A DNA stretch of 64,000 nt from DASRDE01 sp035938175 (lineage in GTDB: Bacteria > Vulcanimicrobiota > Vulcanimicrobiia > Vulcanimicrobiales > Vulcanimicrobiaceae), in NCBI GenBank assembly GCA_035938175.1, contig DASZHD010000046.1, positions 1 through 64,000 of the forward strand. The letters are read 5' to 3'. The position numbers and the translations under genes are program-made. How positions within the stretch are numbered: the stretch's first letter is position 1; every line of letters starts with the position of its first letter. Positions 17,461 through 26,109 of this stretch are shown here, piece by piece. The notes under the pieces were generated by a model. It ran no database searches, was not told the DNA's origin, and saw nothing but the letters and a program-made list of their open reading frames with translations.

Positions 17461-19229
17461 TATTGCCCGACGTTCAGCGGCACAGTCATGGTTTGGCCGT
17501 CGTACTGAACGCGCACGGTCCACGGACCGCCCATCGAAAACACGACGCGTCCCGTGAACAGATGCGGATCGGAAGCGGATTGCGTGAGCGTCACTTCGCG
17601 AGTCTGCATCGTGCTCGCACCCATTTGCATGATCGGAAGAACGCTGACGCTCTTCGGCGGAGTTCCTGGGAACCGGATCGATATCGTCGCCATGTCGGTC
17701 GGCACGGCGGGATCGAACGTTACGACGGGCTTCGTGCCCGCCGAGCCGCCGTCCAAATTCGAGAGATACGTGACGATGCTCGAGACTTGATCGGTGGTGA
17801 AGCCGAAGTTCGGCATCGGCGGCTTAGGATTCACGATTGCATTTGCAATTTGCTCCGCGGTGAGCTTGTGCTCGATTCCGAAGAGCGCCGGAGCAACGCC
17901 GCCGCCGTGCAAACCCGCGCCGTGACAGCCTTCGCATCCGTTTGCCTGCACCAGCTTCGCACCCGCGTCAGCCGAAGCGGCGCCGGTTACGGCCTGCGGA
18001 CTCGCCGACGGAACGGGCGCGGCACTTGGATCCGGGGGCGGTGCATTTGCTGCGAGCGTTTGGGCAGACGCCACGTGCAGGTTGGAAAGAAAGCGGCGGC
18101 CGTAGTCATACGGGCCGCCGTACGCCATTTGAAACGCGATCTGCGGACGCTGTCCCGGATATGTTGCCAGTTCGCCGATCAGCGCCAGGTTCGGTAAGAC
18201 GTTATGCGCGACGTCCGCGACGACTTGCCGCGTCAGTGTGTCGCTCGAGGCAACGTCGTAGCGGAGTAACAGGTGGTTGCGCCATCCCAAATCGCGTTCC
18301 GCCTCGAAAAAGAATCCGTTCAACGGCACGTCGTACGCGCCGATATCCGGATTCGCGTCTTGCCCGTGATAGTACATCGATTGATAGTGCCATGCGTCGG
18401 TTTGGTAAGCGAAATAGACGCCTTCGCGCGTGAAGGGCTGGGTGCCCAAGAACGCGCCGCTTGCCGGGTCGTTCAGCGGCGACCATCCGCGCATGCCCAC
18501 GAGCCCGACGCTCCAAGGAATGGACATGCCCCCGTACGACACGTTGAGGTCGATCGCGCGCGGATTGTTGGCCTGGTTGTAATCCAGTGCGTCGCCCGTG
18601 GAGCCGCTGCCCGTTAACCACGACACATTGTACATGAACTCGTTGGACATGCCGTTGAAGGCCGCGCCCCACCGCGCGTCATTGGGATTGAACTGATTCT
18701 GGCCCGTGGTCTGAGCCGCGAGCAAATACGGGCTAATCGTCCACGCGTGGGCCGGCATAAACGGAAACGGGGTGTGAAATTTGCCGACCTGGATCGAATT
18801 CGTGCCGTGCAGCAGGCCGTTCCAGGATATCCAGACCTGTTCGGTCTGCCCGATGACGCCGGAATCGATGACGTGCTGTTCGGCGTACCACGTAAAGTTG
18901 CGTCCCAAGAATCCGCCGCCCAGAAGCGAGAGGTCGGAAACCATCGTGCTTCCCGGATGATCTTTGTTTGCGAGGATCGATTGAATGTACAAGCGCGCTG
19001 AAATCGGGAGCGCGCGATCTTGCAGATGCCGGTTCAGGATTTGAAAATTCGACATCATGACCATCATGCCGTAGCGCGTCATTCCCGGAAACGTCGTGTG
19101 ACAGGTTTCGCACGAAATGCCTTGCCCGTTGGCAAACACCGGAATAGCATCGGCGCGCTGCGCTGGAATGAATGCGAGAAGTGCGGCGGCGCCGAGTGCG
19201 CGCAGAACCGCAGCGTACGATGGGTGCAT
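17460..19229 (-). CDS. Cyc2-like cytochrome-porin fusion with C-terminal cytochrome c and YtkA-like domains
   Basis: 589 aa from ATG 19229, chosen because GGAGG lies about 8 nt upstream and a signal peptide follows (VLRALGAAALLAFIPAQRADA). A heme-c site comes immediately after it: GISCETCHTTFPGMTRYG (about 36-53), the layout of the Fe(II)-oxidising outer-membrane protein Cyc2. About 330 residues rich in amphipathic beta strands follow (WYAEQHVID, QVWISWNGLL, LLLRYDVAS), as in a porin. Next come an Ala/Pro linker, a second cytochrome c domain (NGCEGCHG, Met-ligand region PPMPNFGF) and a beta domain resembling YtkA/FixH. Cyc2 proteins known to me end after the barrel, so the tail is unusual. 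It heads the operon with the multicopper oxidase. Confidence 0.75.
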   Translation of the reverse strand: MHPSYAAVLRALGAAALLAFIPAQRADAIPVFANGQGISCETCHTTFPGMTRYGMMVMMSNFQILNRHLQDRALPISARLYIQSILANKDHPGSTMVSDLSLLGGGFLGRNFTWYAEQHVIDSGVIGQTEQVWISWNGLLHGTNSIQVGKFHTPFPFMPAHAWTISPYLLAAQTTGQNQFNPNDARWGAAFNGMSNEFMYNVSWLTGSGSTGDALDYNQANNPRAIDLNVSYGGMSIPWSVGLVGMRGWSPLNDPASGAFLGTQPFTREGVYFAYQTDAWHYQSMYYHGQDANPDIGAYDVPLNGFFFEAERDLGWRNHLLLRYDVASSDTLTRQVVADVAHNVLPNLALIGELATYPGQRPQIAFQMAYGGPYDYGRRFLSNLHVASAQTLAANAPPPDPSAAPVPSASPQAVTGAASADAGAKLVQANGCEGCHGAGLHGGGVAPALFGIEHKLTAEQIANAIVNPKPPMPNFGFTTDQVSSIVTYLSNLDGGSAGTKPVVTFDPAVPTDMATISIRFPGTPPKSVSVLPIMQMGASTMQTREVTLTQSASDPHLFTGRVVFSMGGPWTVRVQYDGQTMTVPLNVGQ

Positions 19230-19278
19230 GGAGTGCCTCCGCGAGAATTCAGGCGCGTTCGCGTCGTAGGTTTCCATG

Positions 19279-19311
19279 AAAAAGCGCTCCGTTCATTTCC
19301 GGAGCGCTTTT
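19279..19311 (-). terminator. Intrinsic terminator downstream of the His-rich lipoprotein gene
   Basis: AAAAGCGCTCCG and CGGAGCGCTTTT form a 12-bp stem with an 8-nt loop. On the minus strand the hairpin is followed by a run of T. It lies about 30 bp past the lipoprotein stop and separates that gene from the cytochrome-porin operon. Confidence 0.8.
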
Positions 19312-19339
19312 CGTGTCAACTACCGGGCATTCGAAGACG

Positions 19340-20380
19340 CTAATACTCGTCCCAGAATGCAACGTTAGGGAGCGATGCTCCGGTAGGATTGCCCGACCCG
19401 ATCAGCACCCAAATCACTTCGTGCGAATACAACGGAATCTGCCGCATGTCGCCGTTCCAAACGGTATACAGGTTCGACGGTATCTCCGGCATGCCGTAAT
19501 GCCCGCCGCGCCCCTGTTGGCCGGACGTGTACACGGTGATCGGTCCATTGAACGGGCCGAACTGCGACGGACCGACCGGAATGCCCCACAGCGCCAGAAA
19601 ATCGCCGAGCGTATAGATCGTCCCGTCTTGCGAGACGCCGTTGGGGTTTGACGATTCGACGTGAATCGCGCCGCTTGGATCGTGGGTGTGCAGCTCGTAG
19701 AAGCAGCCCGGCTGTCCCGGATTTTGCGAGTTGTACGAATATTGCGTCCAGTTGGGGATGCCTTGATACGTGATGTCGCCTTGCGGATCGGCGATCCCGA
19801 CGCCGTCCGGCACCGCGATTTCGGAACCGTTGTAATAGACACCGAGGAACGCGTGCACGTGGTATCCCGGCGGTATCGGTCCGCTGTACATACTCGAAAG
19901 ACACGGAACGTTGTCCGGTCCGAACGTCGTGTTTATCGGACCCTGTCCGCCCGCAGGATAGTCTCCGTCTCCCGGATCTTTTCCGATTCCCTGCGTGAAC
20001 AGGTCGTCGGTTCCGTTGACTTCACCGTGACCGTTTGTAACCGTCAGCGTGCCGTTCGGCGTCGGTGTTACGCCGGGCGTGGGTGTGGGCGTCGGCAGCG
20101 GCGTGGGCGTGACGACCGGTGTGGCGGTTGGAAGCGGCGTCGGCGTTACCGCCGGCGTTGCCGTGGGCGCGGGGCTTGCCGATCGCGCCGGCGTGGGACT
20201 GGATGCCGGCGAGGCGGACGTGCCCGGCGACGGGGTCGTCGAAGGACTTCCCGTCGGGCCTCCGCCAGGATTGGGAGACGGCCCGCCGACGGGCGGGCCG
20301 GTTCCGCCGCCTCCGCCGCACGCAGTAAGCAAAGCCAGAATAGCGCCAAGGGCGGCGCCGACGGTCACAGTACGACGCAT
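19340..20380 (-). CDS. His-rich lipoprotein with Thr/Pro repeat linker (LHTHD family)
   Basis: 346 aa from ATG 20380, which gives a lipoprotein signal with lipobox LLTAC (Cys about 20). The long upstream extension overlaps G/C-rich sequence and is rejected. A poly-Gly/Pro and TPTPLPT-type repeat linker spans about 21-115. The C-terminal domain shares YHVHAFLGVYYNG, LHTHDPSGAIHVE and LGDFLALWGIPVG with the protein at 11.15-11.93 kb, including the histidine spacing. A surface or periplasmic metal-binding role is inferred from these histidines and the next-door oxidase operon. No enzyme signature is visible. Confidence 0.7.
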   Translation of the reverse strand: MRRTVTVGAALGAILALLTACGGGGGTGPPVGGPSPNPGGGPTGSPSTTPSPGTSASPASSPTPARSASPAPTATPAVTPTPLPTATPVVTPTPLPTPTPTPGVTPTPNGTLTVTNGHGEVNGTDDLFTQGIGKDPGDGDYPAGGQGPINTTFGPDNVPCLSSMYSGPIPPGYHVHAFLGVYYNGSEIAVPDGVGIADPQGDITYQGIPNWTQYSYNSQNPGQPGCFYELHTHDPSGAIHVESSNPNGVSQDGTIYTLGDFLALWGIPVGPSQFGPFNGPITVYTSGQQGRGGHYGMPEIPSNLYTVWNGDMRQIPLYSHEVIWVLIGSGNPTGASLPNVAFWDEY

Positions 20381-20602
20381 ACTAGCGTGATCGTAGCGGC
20401 GGCCTGTCAGAAAAAAGAGGTGCCGCGGGGGCGCCGCGGCTCCCCCAATCGACGGCCCTCCAGTGACCTTGGGCCCAATCGCGCGAACCCCGGAACCCGG
20501 GCTCTCGCGGCCGGGTCCAAAGGCGTGATAGAGAGACAAGGGGTGCACTTGCGCCCACGTCTAATATGGGGCGCCCACCCCCGAGAAAAGAGCTGACGCG
20601 TC

Positions 20603-21151
20603 ATGAGTGCCCGGTTGCCCGTCGAAAATAGCGATACCGTGAGTCTGGTTTGCGCGCTATTGGTGCGCTATCCGGAGATCGCGTCGATGCGCAGCGCCCC
20701 GGGTAACGGCACGCTCCGGTTTTCGTTCGCCGTCCAAAACCGCTTGGATCGCGCCACGCAGCGCGCGATCGTCGAGGAGATCGAGTCGCACGTTCACGCC
20801 TTTCTGTCGCTCTCGGGTGAGAACGGCGAAGTAAGCGTGGAGTGCGAATCCGACCGCGCGACGAGCTTCGTGCACGTCACGCGCGACCTCGAGACGTTTT
20901 CTAAGGATGAGCTCGAGATGCTGACGGGGCTCTTTGCCGATCGATTCGGCGCGGCGCTCGTGCGCAACCCCGCGGCCGACGAGCATCCGGATGAAGATCC
21001 CGCGTGGCAAGACGAACTGGTCGAGGCGGCGATTGAAGCGCTGCGCGATCCGGAACAATCGAAAAGTCTCGTCGGATTCCGCGAAGAGAAACGGGTTCTC
21101 GTCTACTTCTTGAAATCTCAGAAGAAAGCGAAGGCTTCGGCTCGCAGGTAA
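20603..21151 (+). CDS. Conserved hypothetical protein upstream of ymdB
   Basis: 182 aa, soluble, mixed alpha/beta, acidic in the middle (DEHPDEDPAWQDE) and with a basic C-terminal tail (KSQKKAKASARR). No family is recognised. It starts the ymdB-spoVS-PHP transcription unit: the ymdB coding frame begins only 8 nt after its stop. Position before ymdB is where some bacteria carry rny, but no RNase Y domains are present here. Confidence 0.65.
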   Translation: MSARLPVENSDTVSLVCALLVRYPEIASMRSAPGNGTLRFSFAVQNRLDRATQRAIVEEIESHVHAFLSLSGENGEVSVECESDRATSFVHVTRDLETFSKDELEMLTGLFADRFGAALVRNPAADEHPDEDPAWQDELVEAAIEALRDPEQSKSLVGFREEKRVLVYFLKSQKKAKASARR

Positions 21152-21159
21152 CTAGCACG

Positions 21160-21945
21160 ATTACACTCCTGCTGATCGGCGACGTGGTTGGTTCGCCCGG
21201 CAGGGAGACGCTCAAGCGATGCGTTCCACTCGCCCGCGACCAGCATAACGTCGACCTTTGTATCGCCAACGGCGAAAACGCCGCCGGCGGTTTTGGATTG
21301 ACCGTGCAAACCGCGCAAGAAATGTTCGAAGCGGGGGTCGACTTCATCACGAGCGGCAACCACATCTGGGACAAACGCGAGTTCCGCCAGCATTTGGATA
21401 CGAGCGACCGGATCATTCGGCCCGTGAACTATCCCCCCACGGCGCCGGGGCGCGGCTACGGCTATGCGCGGGCGAACGGCTCGACCGTTGGGATCGTCAA
21501 CGTGATGGGGCGCACGTTCATGCCGCCGGTGGACGATCCGTTCCGGGCGGTGGACGGCGCCGTCGACGATATGGCACTCCAGACGAAGCTGATCGTGGTC
21601 GACGTCCACGCCGAGGCCACGAGCGAAAAAGTTGCATTAAGCCGGTTCCTTGACGGACGCGTCTCGGTAATCTACGGTACACATACGCACGTTCAAACGG
21701 CAGACGAACACATTTTGCCCGGCGGCACGGCGTATCTGACCGACGTGGGGATGACGGGCCCGACCGAAGGGGTGATCGGTATGGAAGCCGGTCCGGTGCT
21801 CGAGCGGTTCACGACCGGGTTTTCGGAGCGTTTCAGTGTGCAAAAGGCCGGAACCAAACAATTCTGCGCCGCTGTTGTTAGGATCGATGTGGAGTCCGGG
21901 CGCGCTACGGAAATCAAGCGCATCTTCCAGCGAGGCATAGCATGA
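21160..21945 (+). CDS. ymdB: YmdB-family metallophosphoesterase (2',3'-cNMP phosphodiesterase), likely ATT start
   Basis: 261 aa if read from ATT 21160. The first standard start, GTG 21184, would cut off the conserved strand LLLIGDVVGSPGR and its first metal-ligand Asp. Counting ATT as codon 1 puts the Asp at 8 and the Glu of NGENAAG at 39, as in characterised YmdB. Other metal-site motifs are SGNHIWD and GTHTHVQTADE. AGG lies about 11 nt upstream of the ATT. YmdB hydrolyses cyclic nucleotides and influences motility/biofilm choice in Bacillus. It overlaps spoVS by 4 bp. An undetected sequence error could also explain the missing ATG. Confidence 0.88.
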   Translation: MTLLLIGDVVGSPGRETLKRCVPLARDQHNVDLCIANGENAAGGFGLTVQTAQEMFEAGVDFITSGNHIWDKREFRQHLDTSDRIIRPVNYPPTAPGRGYGYARANGSTVGIVNVMGRTFMPPVDDPFRAVDGAVDDMALQTKLIVVDVHAEATSEKVALSRFLDGRVSVIYGTHTHVQTADEHILPGGTAYLTDVGMTGPTEGVIGMEAGPVLERFTTGFSERFSVQKAGTKQFCAAVVRIDVESGRATEIKRIFQRGIA

Positions 21946-22238
21946 TACAGGATCCGGAAAAGCACATCACTACAAGCGTCCTCAAGGTCTCCGCGAAGAG
22001 CAATCCCAACTCCGTGGCCGGCGCTCTTGCCGCCGTACTGCGGGAGCGCGACTCAGCCGAACTACAGGCCGTCGGCGCCGGCGCCATCAATCAAGCGATC
22101 AAAGCGGTCGCAATAGCCCGAAGCTATTTGAAGACGAGCGGCATCGATCTGGTTTGCGTCCCTTCCTTTATAGATGTAGAAATCAACGGAAACGAACGCA
22201 CCGGGATTTCGCTGGCGATAGAACGCCGGATGGCATGA
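21942..22238 (+). CDS. spoVS: Stage V sporulation protein S-family DNA/RNA-binding protein
   Basis: 98 aa, near the usual 86. The Alba-like fold shows as LKVSAKSNPNSVAGALAAVL, VGAGAINQAIKAVAIAR and a terminal strand GISLAIERR. SpoVS occurs in spore formers and in non-spore-forming lineages such as Thermus, so it is not evidence for sporulation by itself. The ATG overlaps the ymdB stop (ATGA); the ymdB-spoVS pairing is conserved in several phyla. Confidence 0.93.
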   Translation: MIQDPEKHITTSVLKVSAKSNPNSVAGALAAVLRERDSAELQAVGAGAINQAIKAVAIARSYLKTSGIDLVCVPSFIDVEINGNERTGISLAIERRMA

Positions 22239-22254
22239 TAGAACGTTAGGCGGC

Positions 22255-23058
22255 GTGATCGTCGATTTTCACTCCCACACCTGTGAGAGCGACGGCACGC
22301 TGACACCCGCGGCGCTGTGCGAGTTCATGCGCGAGCGCGGGGTGCGCGTGTTCTCGATTACCGATCACGACACACTCGGCGCGTACGGCACGTTCGACGT
22401 GCCGGCTTCAATGCGCGTGGTGACCGGCATTGAGATAAACACGACGCACGCCGACAGCGAGGTGCACATCCTCGGCTACCGCTTGCCGACGTCGCACGCG
22501 GCGCTGCAAGAAGTGCTCGCTGGCAACCGCGCGGCGCGCCGTTCGCGCGTCGGAAAAATCGTCGCGCAGCTGCGCGAAGCGGGGCACGACATCTCGATGG
22601 CGCACGTGCAAGCCGAAGCCAACGAACGCGCTTCGCTCGGGCGGCCGCACGTCGGAAAGGCGCTAATCCGCCGCGGCATCGCGCCGGACATCGAAACGGC
22701 GTTCCGGAAATTTTTGCGCCGCGGAACGCCCGGATACGTTCCGTCGACGCACATGCGCCCGCACGACGCCATCGCGATCATCAAAGAGGCCGGCGGCGTA
22801 CCCGTGCTCGCGCATCCCGGACGCCTGCGAGATTACGACATCATCGACGAGCTCGCGCAAGCCGGCTTGCGCGGATTAGAAGTCTTTTATCCCACGCACG
22901 AGCCGATGCAAGTTCAGCATTTTCGCGATCGCGCGCACCGCCTCGGCTTGGTGATGACCGCCGGCTCGGATTTTCACGACATCCGCTATCACAAACGCGG
23001 CGTCGGCGTCGAGATCGACGAGGCGGACATTCGCCCTTTTCTGGATCTTGTGGCGTAG
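22255..23058 (+). CDS. PHP-domain metal-dependent phosphoesterase
   Basis: 267 aa from GTG, 16 bp after spoVS. The PHP motifs are DFHSHTCESDGTL (about 3-15), SITDHDTLGAY, EIN on the third strand, LAHPGRL and a C-terminal GSDFH. Stand-alone members of this length include nucleoside 3',5'-bisphosphate and 5'-3' oligoribonucleotide phosphatases (RNase AM/YciV type), so an RNA or nucleotide turnover role fits its ymdB neighbour. Exact substrate unknown. Confidence 0.87.
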   Translation: MIVDFHSHTCESDGTLTPAALCEFMRERGVRVFSITDHDTLGAYGTFDVPASMRVVTGIEINTTHADSEVHILGYRLPTSHAALQEVLAGNRAARRSRVGKIVAQLREAGHDISMAHVQAEANERASLGRPHVGKALIRRGIAPDIETAFRKFLRRGTPGYVPSTHMRPHDAIAIIKEAGGVPVLAHPGRLRDYDIIDELAQAGLRGLEVFYPTHEPMQVQHFRDRAHRLGLVMTAGSDFHDIRYHKRGVGVEIDEADIRPFLDLVA

Positions 23059-23061
23059 CTT

Positions 23062-23402
23062 GTCATGCTGCCGCGTGTCATGCTGAGGTATCGAAGCACT
23101 CTGAGGAATCGAAGGGCCCCGCATTGTCATGCTGAGGTATCGAAGCACCCTGAGGAATCGAAGGGCCCCGCATTGTCATGCTGAGGCATCGAAGCACCCT
23201 GAGGCAGCGAAGGGCCCCTCTCCCCTCGCAACCGCGCCCGACGTTTCGCATCCGTGCGAAACGCTGGCCTACTGAATTGAGCGCTTCACCCCACATCCGT
23301 GTTTAGGCGCTCAATTCAGATGCTTGCGAGGGGAGAGGGGCCCTTCGCTGCCTCAGGGTGCTTCGATGCCTCAGCATGACGAGCGATGCTGCAGCATGAC
23401 AA
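23062..23402. repeat. Full-length structured palindromic repeat with tandem left arms (copy D)
   Basis: Three tandem left-arm units (TGTCATGCTGAGGTATCGAA..., period about 49 bp, two separated by GGGCCCCGCATT) precede a core. The core, when reverse-complemented, is nearly identical to that of copy A and includes the paired CTGAATTGAGCGC and GCGAAACG stems. One right arm (about 23330-23402) closes the palindrome. A spurious ATG in the right arm extends the next ORF, which really starts at 23449. Confidence 0.88.
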
Positions 23403-23448
23403 GGGGCGGCGAGCCGAGAAGCAAGCGTCCCACAAGGAGACCCAAAGC

Positions 23449-26109
23449 GTGAAGCGCCTCGCCGCCGGTATACTCGCCGGCTTTTTGTTATCCAGTTCGG
23501 GTGTGATGGCGCAAACGGCGCCCGCACAAGACGGCAACGTCGTCCGCGAAACGCTCGCCAACGGCTTGCGCGTCGTCATCGTGCGCGATCGGCTTGCGCC
23601 GGTTGCCACCACGAATATTTCGTACGGCGTCGGATCCGACGACGACACGATGCCCGGCATCGCGCACGCGACCGAGCATATGATGTTCCGCGGGACGCAC
23701 GACGTCACGCCCGGGCAGTTCACGATTATGACGGCGCGGGCGGGTGCGCAGTACAACGCCGGCACCGGCAACTACGCGACGCAGTACTATTTCAAACTTC
23801 CGTCGATGTACGTCGGGCTCGCGCTGCGTTTGGAAGCGGATCGCATGACCGGCGCACGGGAGCTCGCGTCGGACTGGAATACCGAGCGCGGCGCCATCGA
23901 ACAAGAGGTTCGAGCTCATGAAAGCGTGCCAACCGCCAAGGTTTTGGGCAAAATGCGCCGGGCGGTTTTCGGCGACACGCCGTACGCGCAGGACGGCGTC
24001 GGAACCGTCGCAAGCTTTGAAAAGATGCGCGCTTCGGATATCGCGCAGTTCTACCACACCTGGTACCACCCGAATAACGCGACGCTAATCGTCACCGGCT
24101 ACGTCGATCCAACGCAGATCCTTGCGCAAATTCACCGCTATTTCGATCCCATACCGAGTGTGCCGTTGCCGCAGCATCACAGCTACGCGTTCGGCGCGCT
24201 GGATGCCTCGACGCTTCGCGACACGATTGCGGAACTGCCGGTGCCGGTGGTGGCCGAAACGTACCGCATGCCTGCGCTGGGTGCGCCGGACTATATGGCG
24301 GGACAAATTCTCTCGCTCGTGCTCAACAACGTGCGCGGCGGTTTCGGACAGTTGCAGACGAAAGGTCAGATTCTGGGTGCGGGCGCCGTCGCGGGTGCGT
24401 ACTCGGACGTCGGCACGATGATCGTCGTCGGCTTCGGTCTACCGGGGACCCAGCCCGAGGGTACGCAAAGCGCCATCGACGGCGTGTTGGAGACGTACCG
24501 CACCGGCGGCGTTCCCAGCGATCTGATCGAAACGGCGAAACTGCGGATGCTCAGCCAGCAGCAATACCAACGATCCTCGATCAGCGGGCTTGCAGACTGG
24601 TGGTCGAACGCGCTCTCGCTCGGATACGATTCTCCCGACGACATCCTCAGCAAAGTCGCCGCCGTCACACCGGCCGACGTGGATCGCGTTTTCCGGCAGT
24701 ACATCGATCCCAAGCATGCGGTGTCGATGCTGCTGCAGCCGAAGTCGGTGACGTCGCTGCCGCACGTGGATCCCAACGCAAACAAAGAAGACGTACAATA
24801 TCCGGTAGACAAAGACGAACCGCTGCCGCCGTGGGCAAAAGCCTATTTTACGGCGCCGCTCACGGTGCCGGCAGAGGACGGCGCCGCTTCGGCGTTCACG
24901 CTTCCCAACGGCCTGCGCCTCACCGTCCAGCGAGAGCCGTTCGCGCCTACCGTTGCGCTCGAGGGAACGATCCGGATGAGTTCGCAGCTGTACGAGCCCA
25001 AAGGCAAAGACGGCGTGAGCGATATCACCGCGACGCTGTTGCAATGGGGAACCTCGACCTACGATCGAGCGGCGTTCCAAGCGCAGCTGGATGCAATTGC
25101 GTCCTCGGTAAGCTTGGGATCGTCGTTCGGGCTGGAATCGCAAAGCGCGAATCTGGACCGTTCGCTGCAGTTGCTCGCCGACGGGATGCTGCATCCGGCG
25201 TTCGCGGATGCCTCGTTCGAAGTGGTGAAGGGCAACACCGAACGGACGCTCGCAGCGGTGGAGCATCTGCCTTCGACGCAGGCCGCAATCGCCCAAACCA
25301 ACGCGCTGTATCCCATCGGCGATCCGCGCCGCCGGCGCGCAACGGCCGCGACCGTCGCTTCGGTGACGCTGCAGGACGTGAAAAAGTGGTACGCGTTTGC
25401 GTACCGGCCGGATTTGACGACGATCGCCATCGTCGGCGACGTCTCTCCCGCCGAAGCGAAAGCGGCGGTCGAACGGTATTTCGGCCAATGGCACGCACAC
25501 GGGCCACGACCGCCGTTCATCTTCCCGCGCTTGAAGTCGCACGCGAGCCGGTCGGTGACGGTCACTTCGAGCACGAGCACGCAATCGCAAGTCACGCTCA
25601 CGCAGATTATCAACGTCCATCGCGGCGATCCCGATTACATTCCGCTGCAGCTCGCCGACACGATTCTTTCGGGCGAAGGCACCGGGTCGATGCTGTTCCA
25701 GGATCTGCGCGAGAAGAACGGCTACGTGTATGACGTCAGTTCCGAGATGGATATCGGCTTGTCCAGCTCCACGTTCTCGATCGATTTTGCATCGGATCCG
25801 AAAAACGTCGAACGCGCGCAAGCCGCGGCGGTGGCGGACATTCGCCGCTTGCAGACCGCGTTGATTCCGACGGAGCAATTGCAACGCGCGAAGGCCCTGT
25901 TGCTGGCGGAACGCGTCTTACCGCTGGACAGTTACGAGGGCATCGCCGGGGACATTTTGGAAGCGGCGCGGAGCGGCATCAGCAGCGCCGAAGACGCCGC
26001 CTTCTGGAACGCGCTGCTGCATACGACGCCGGATCAAGTGCGCGCGGCGATGCGCCGGTGGGTGAAGCCCGAAGGATTTACGCGCGTTATGGTGGCGCCG
26101 GGATCATGA
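23449..26109 (+). CDS. M16 (insulinase/pitrilysin) zinc metallopeptidase, two-domain, secreted
   Basis: 886 aa from GTG 23449 with AAGGAG about 9 nt upstream; this start gives a signal peptide (LAAGILAGFLLSSSGVMA). The inverse zinc motif is HATEH (HxxEH) in the first half, with the distal Glu in AIEQEVRAHES. The second half (about 480-886) has the same fold but lacks HxxEH, the usual inactive partner half. It degrades peptides, probably in the periplasm. It ends convergently with the cyclodeaminase-like gene, overlapping by 6 bp. Confidence 0.9.
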   Translation: MKRLAAGILAGFLLSSSGVMAQTAPAQDGNVVRETLANGLRVVIVRDRLAPVATTNISYGVGSDDDTMPGIAHATEHMMFRGTHDVTPGQFTIMTARAGAQYNAGTGNYATQYYFKLPSMYVGLALRLEADRMTGARELASDWNTERGAIEQEVRAHESVPTAKVLGKMRRAVFGDTPYAQDGVGTVASFEKMRASDIAQFYHTWYHPNNATLIVTGYVDPTQILAQIHRYFDPIPSVPLPQHHSYAFGALDASTLRDTIAELPVPVVAETYRMPALGAPDYMAGQILSLVLNNVRGGFGQLQTKGQILGAGAVAGAYSDVGTMIVVGFGLPGTQPEGTQSAIDGVLETYRTGGVPSDLIETAKLRMLSQQQYQRSSISGLADWWSNALSLGYDSPDDILSKVAAVTPADVDRVFRQYIDPKHAVSMLLQPKSVTSLPHVDPNANKEDVQYPVDKDEPLPPWAKAYFTAPLTVPAEDGAASAFTLPNGLRLTVQREPFAPTVALEGTIRMSSQLYEPKGKDGVSDITATLLQWGTSTYDRAAFQAQLDAIASSVSLGSSFGLESQSANLDRSLQLLADGMLHPAFADASFEVVKGNTERTLAAVEHLPSTQAAIAQTNALYPIGDPRRRRATAATVASVTLQDVKKWYAFAYRPDLTTIAIVGDVSPAEAKAAVERYFGQWHAHGPRPPFIFPRLKSHASRSVTVTSSTSTQSQVTLTQIINVHRGDPDYIPLQLADTILSGEGTGSMLFQDLREKNGYVYDVSSEMDIGLSSSTFSIDFASDPKNVERAQAAAVADIRRLQTALIPTEQLQRAKALLLAERVLPLDSYEGIAGDILEAARSGISSAEDAAFWNALLHTTPDQVRAAMRRWVKPEGFTRVMVAPGS

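Noticed and set aside
24439..25884. 481-codon frame opposite the M16 peptidase gene
   Set aside because: Arg-rich shadow of a well-supported coding frame.
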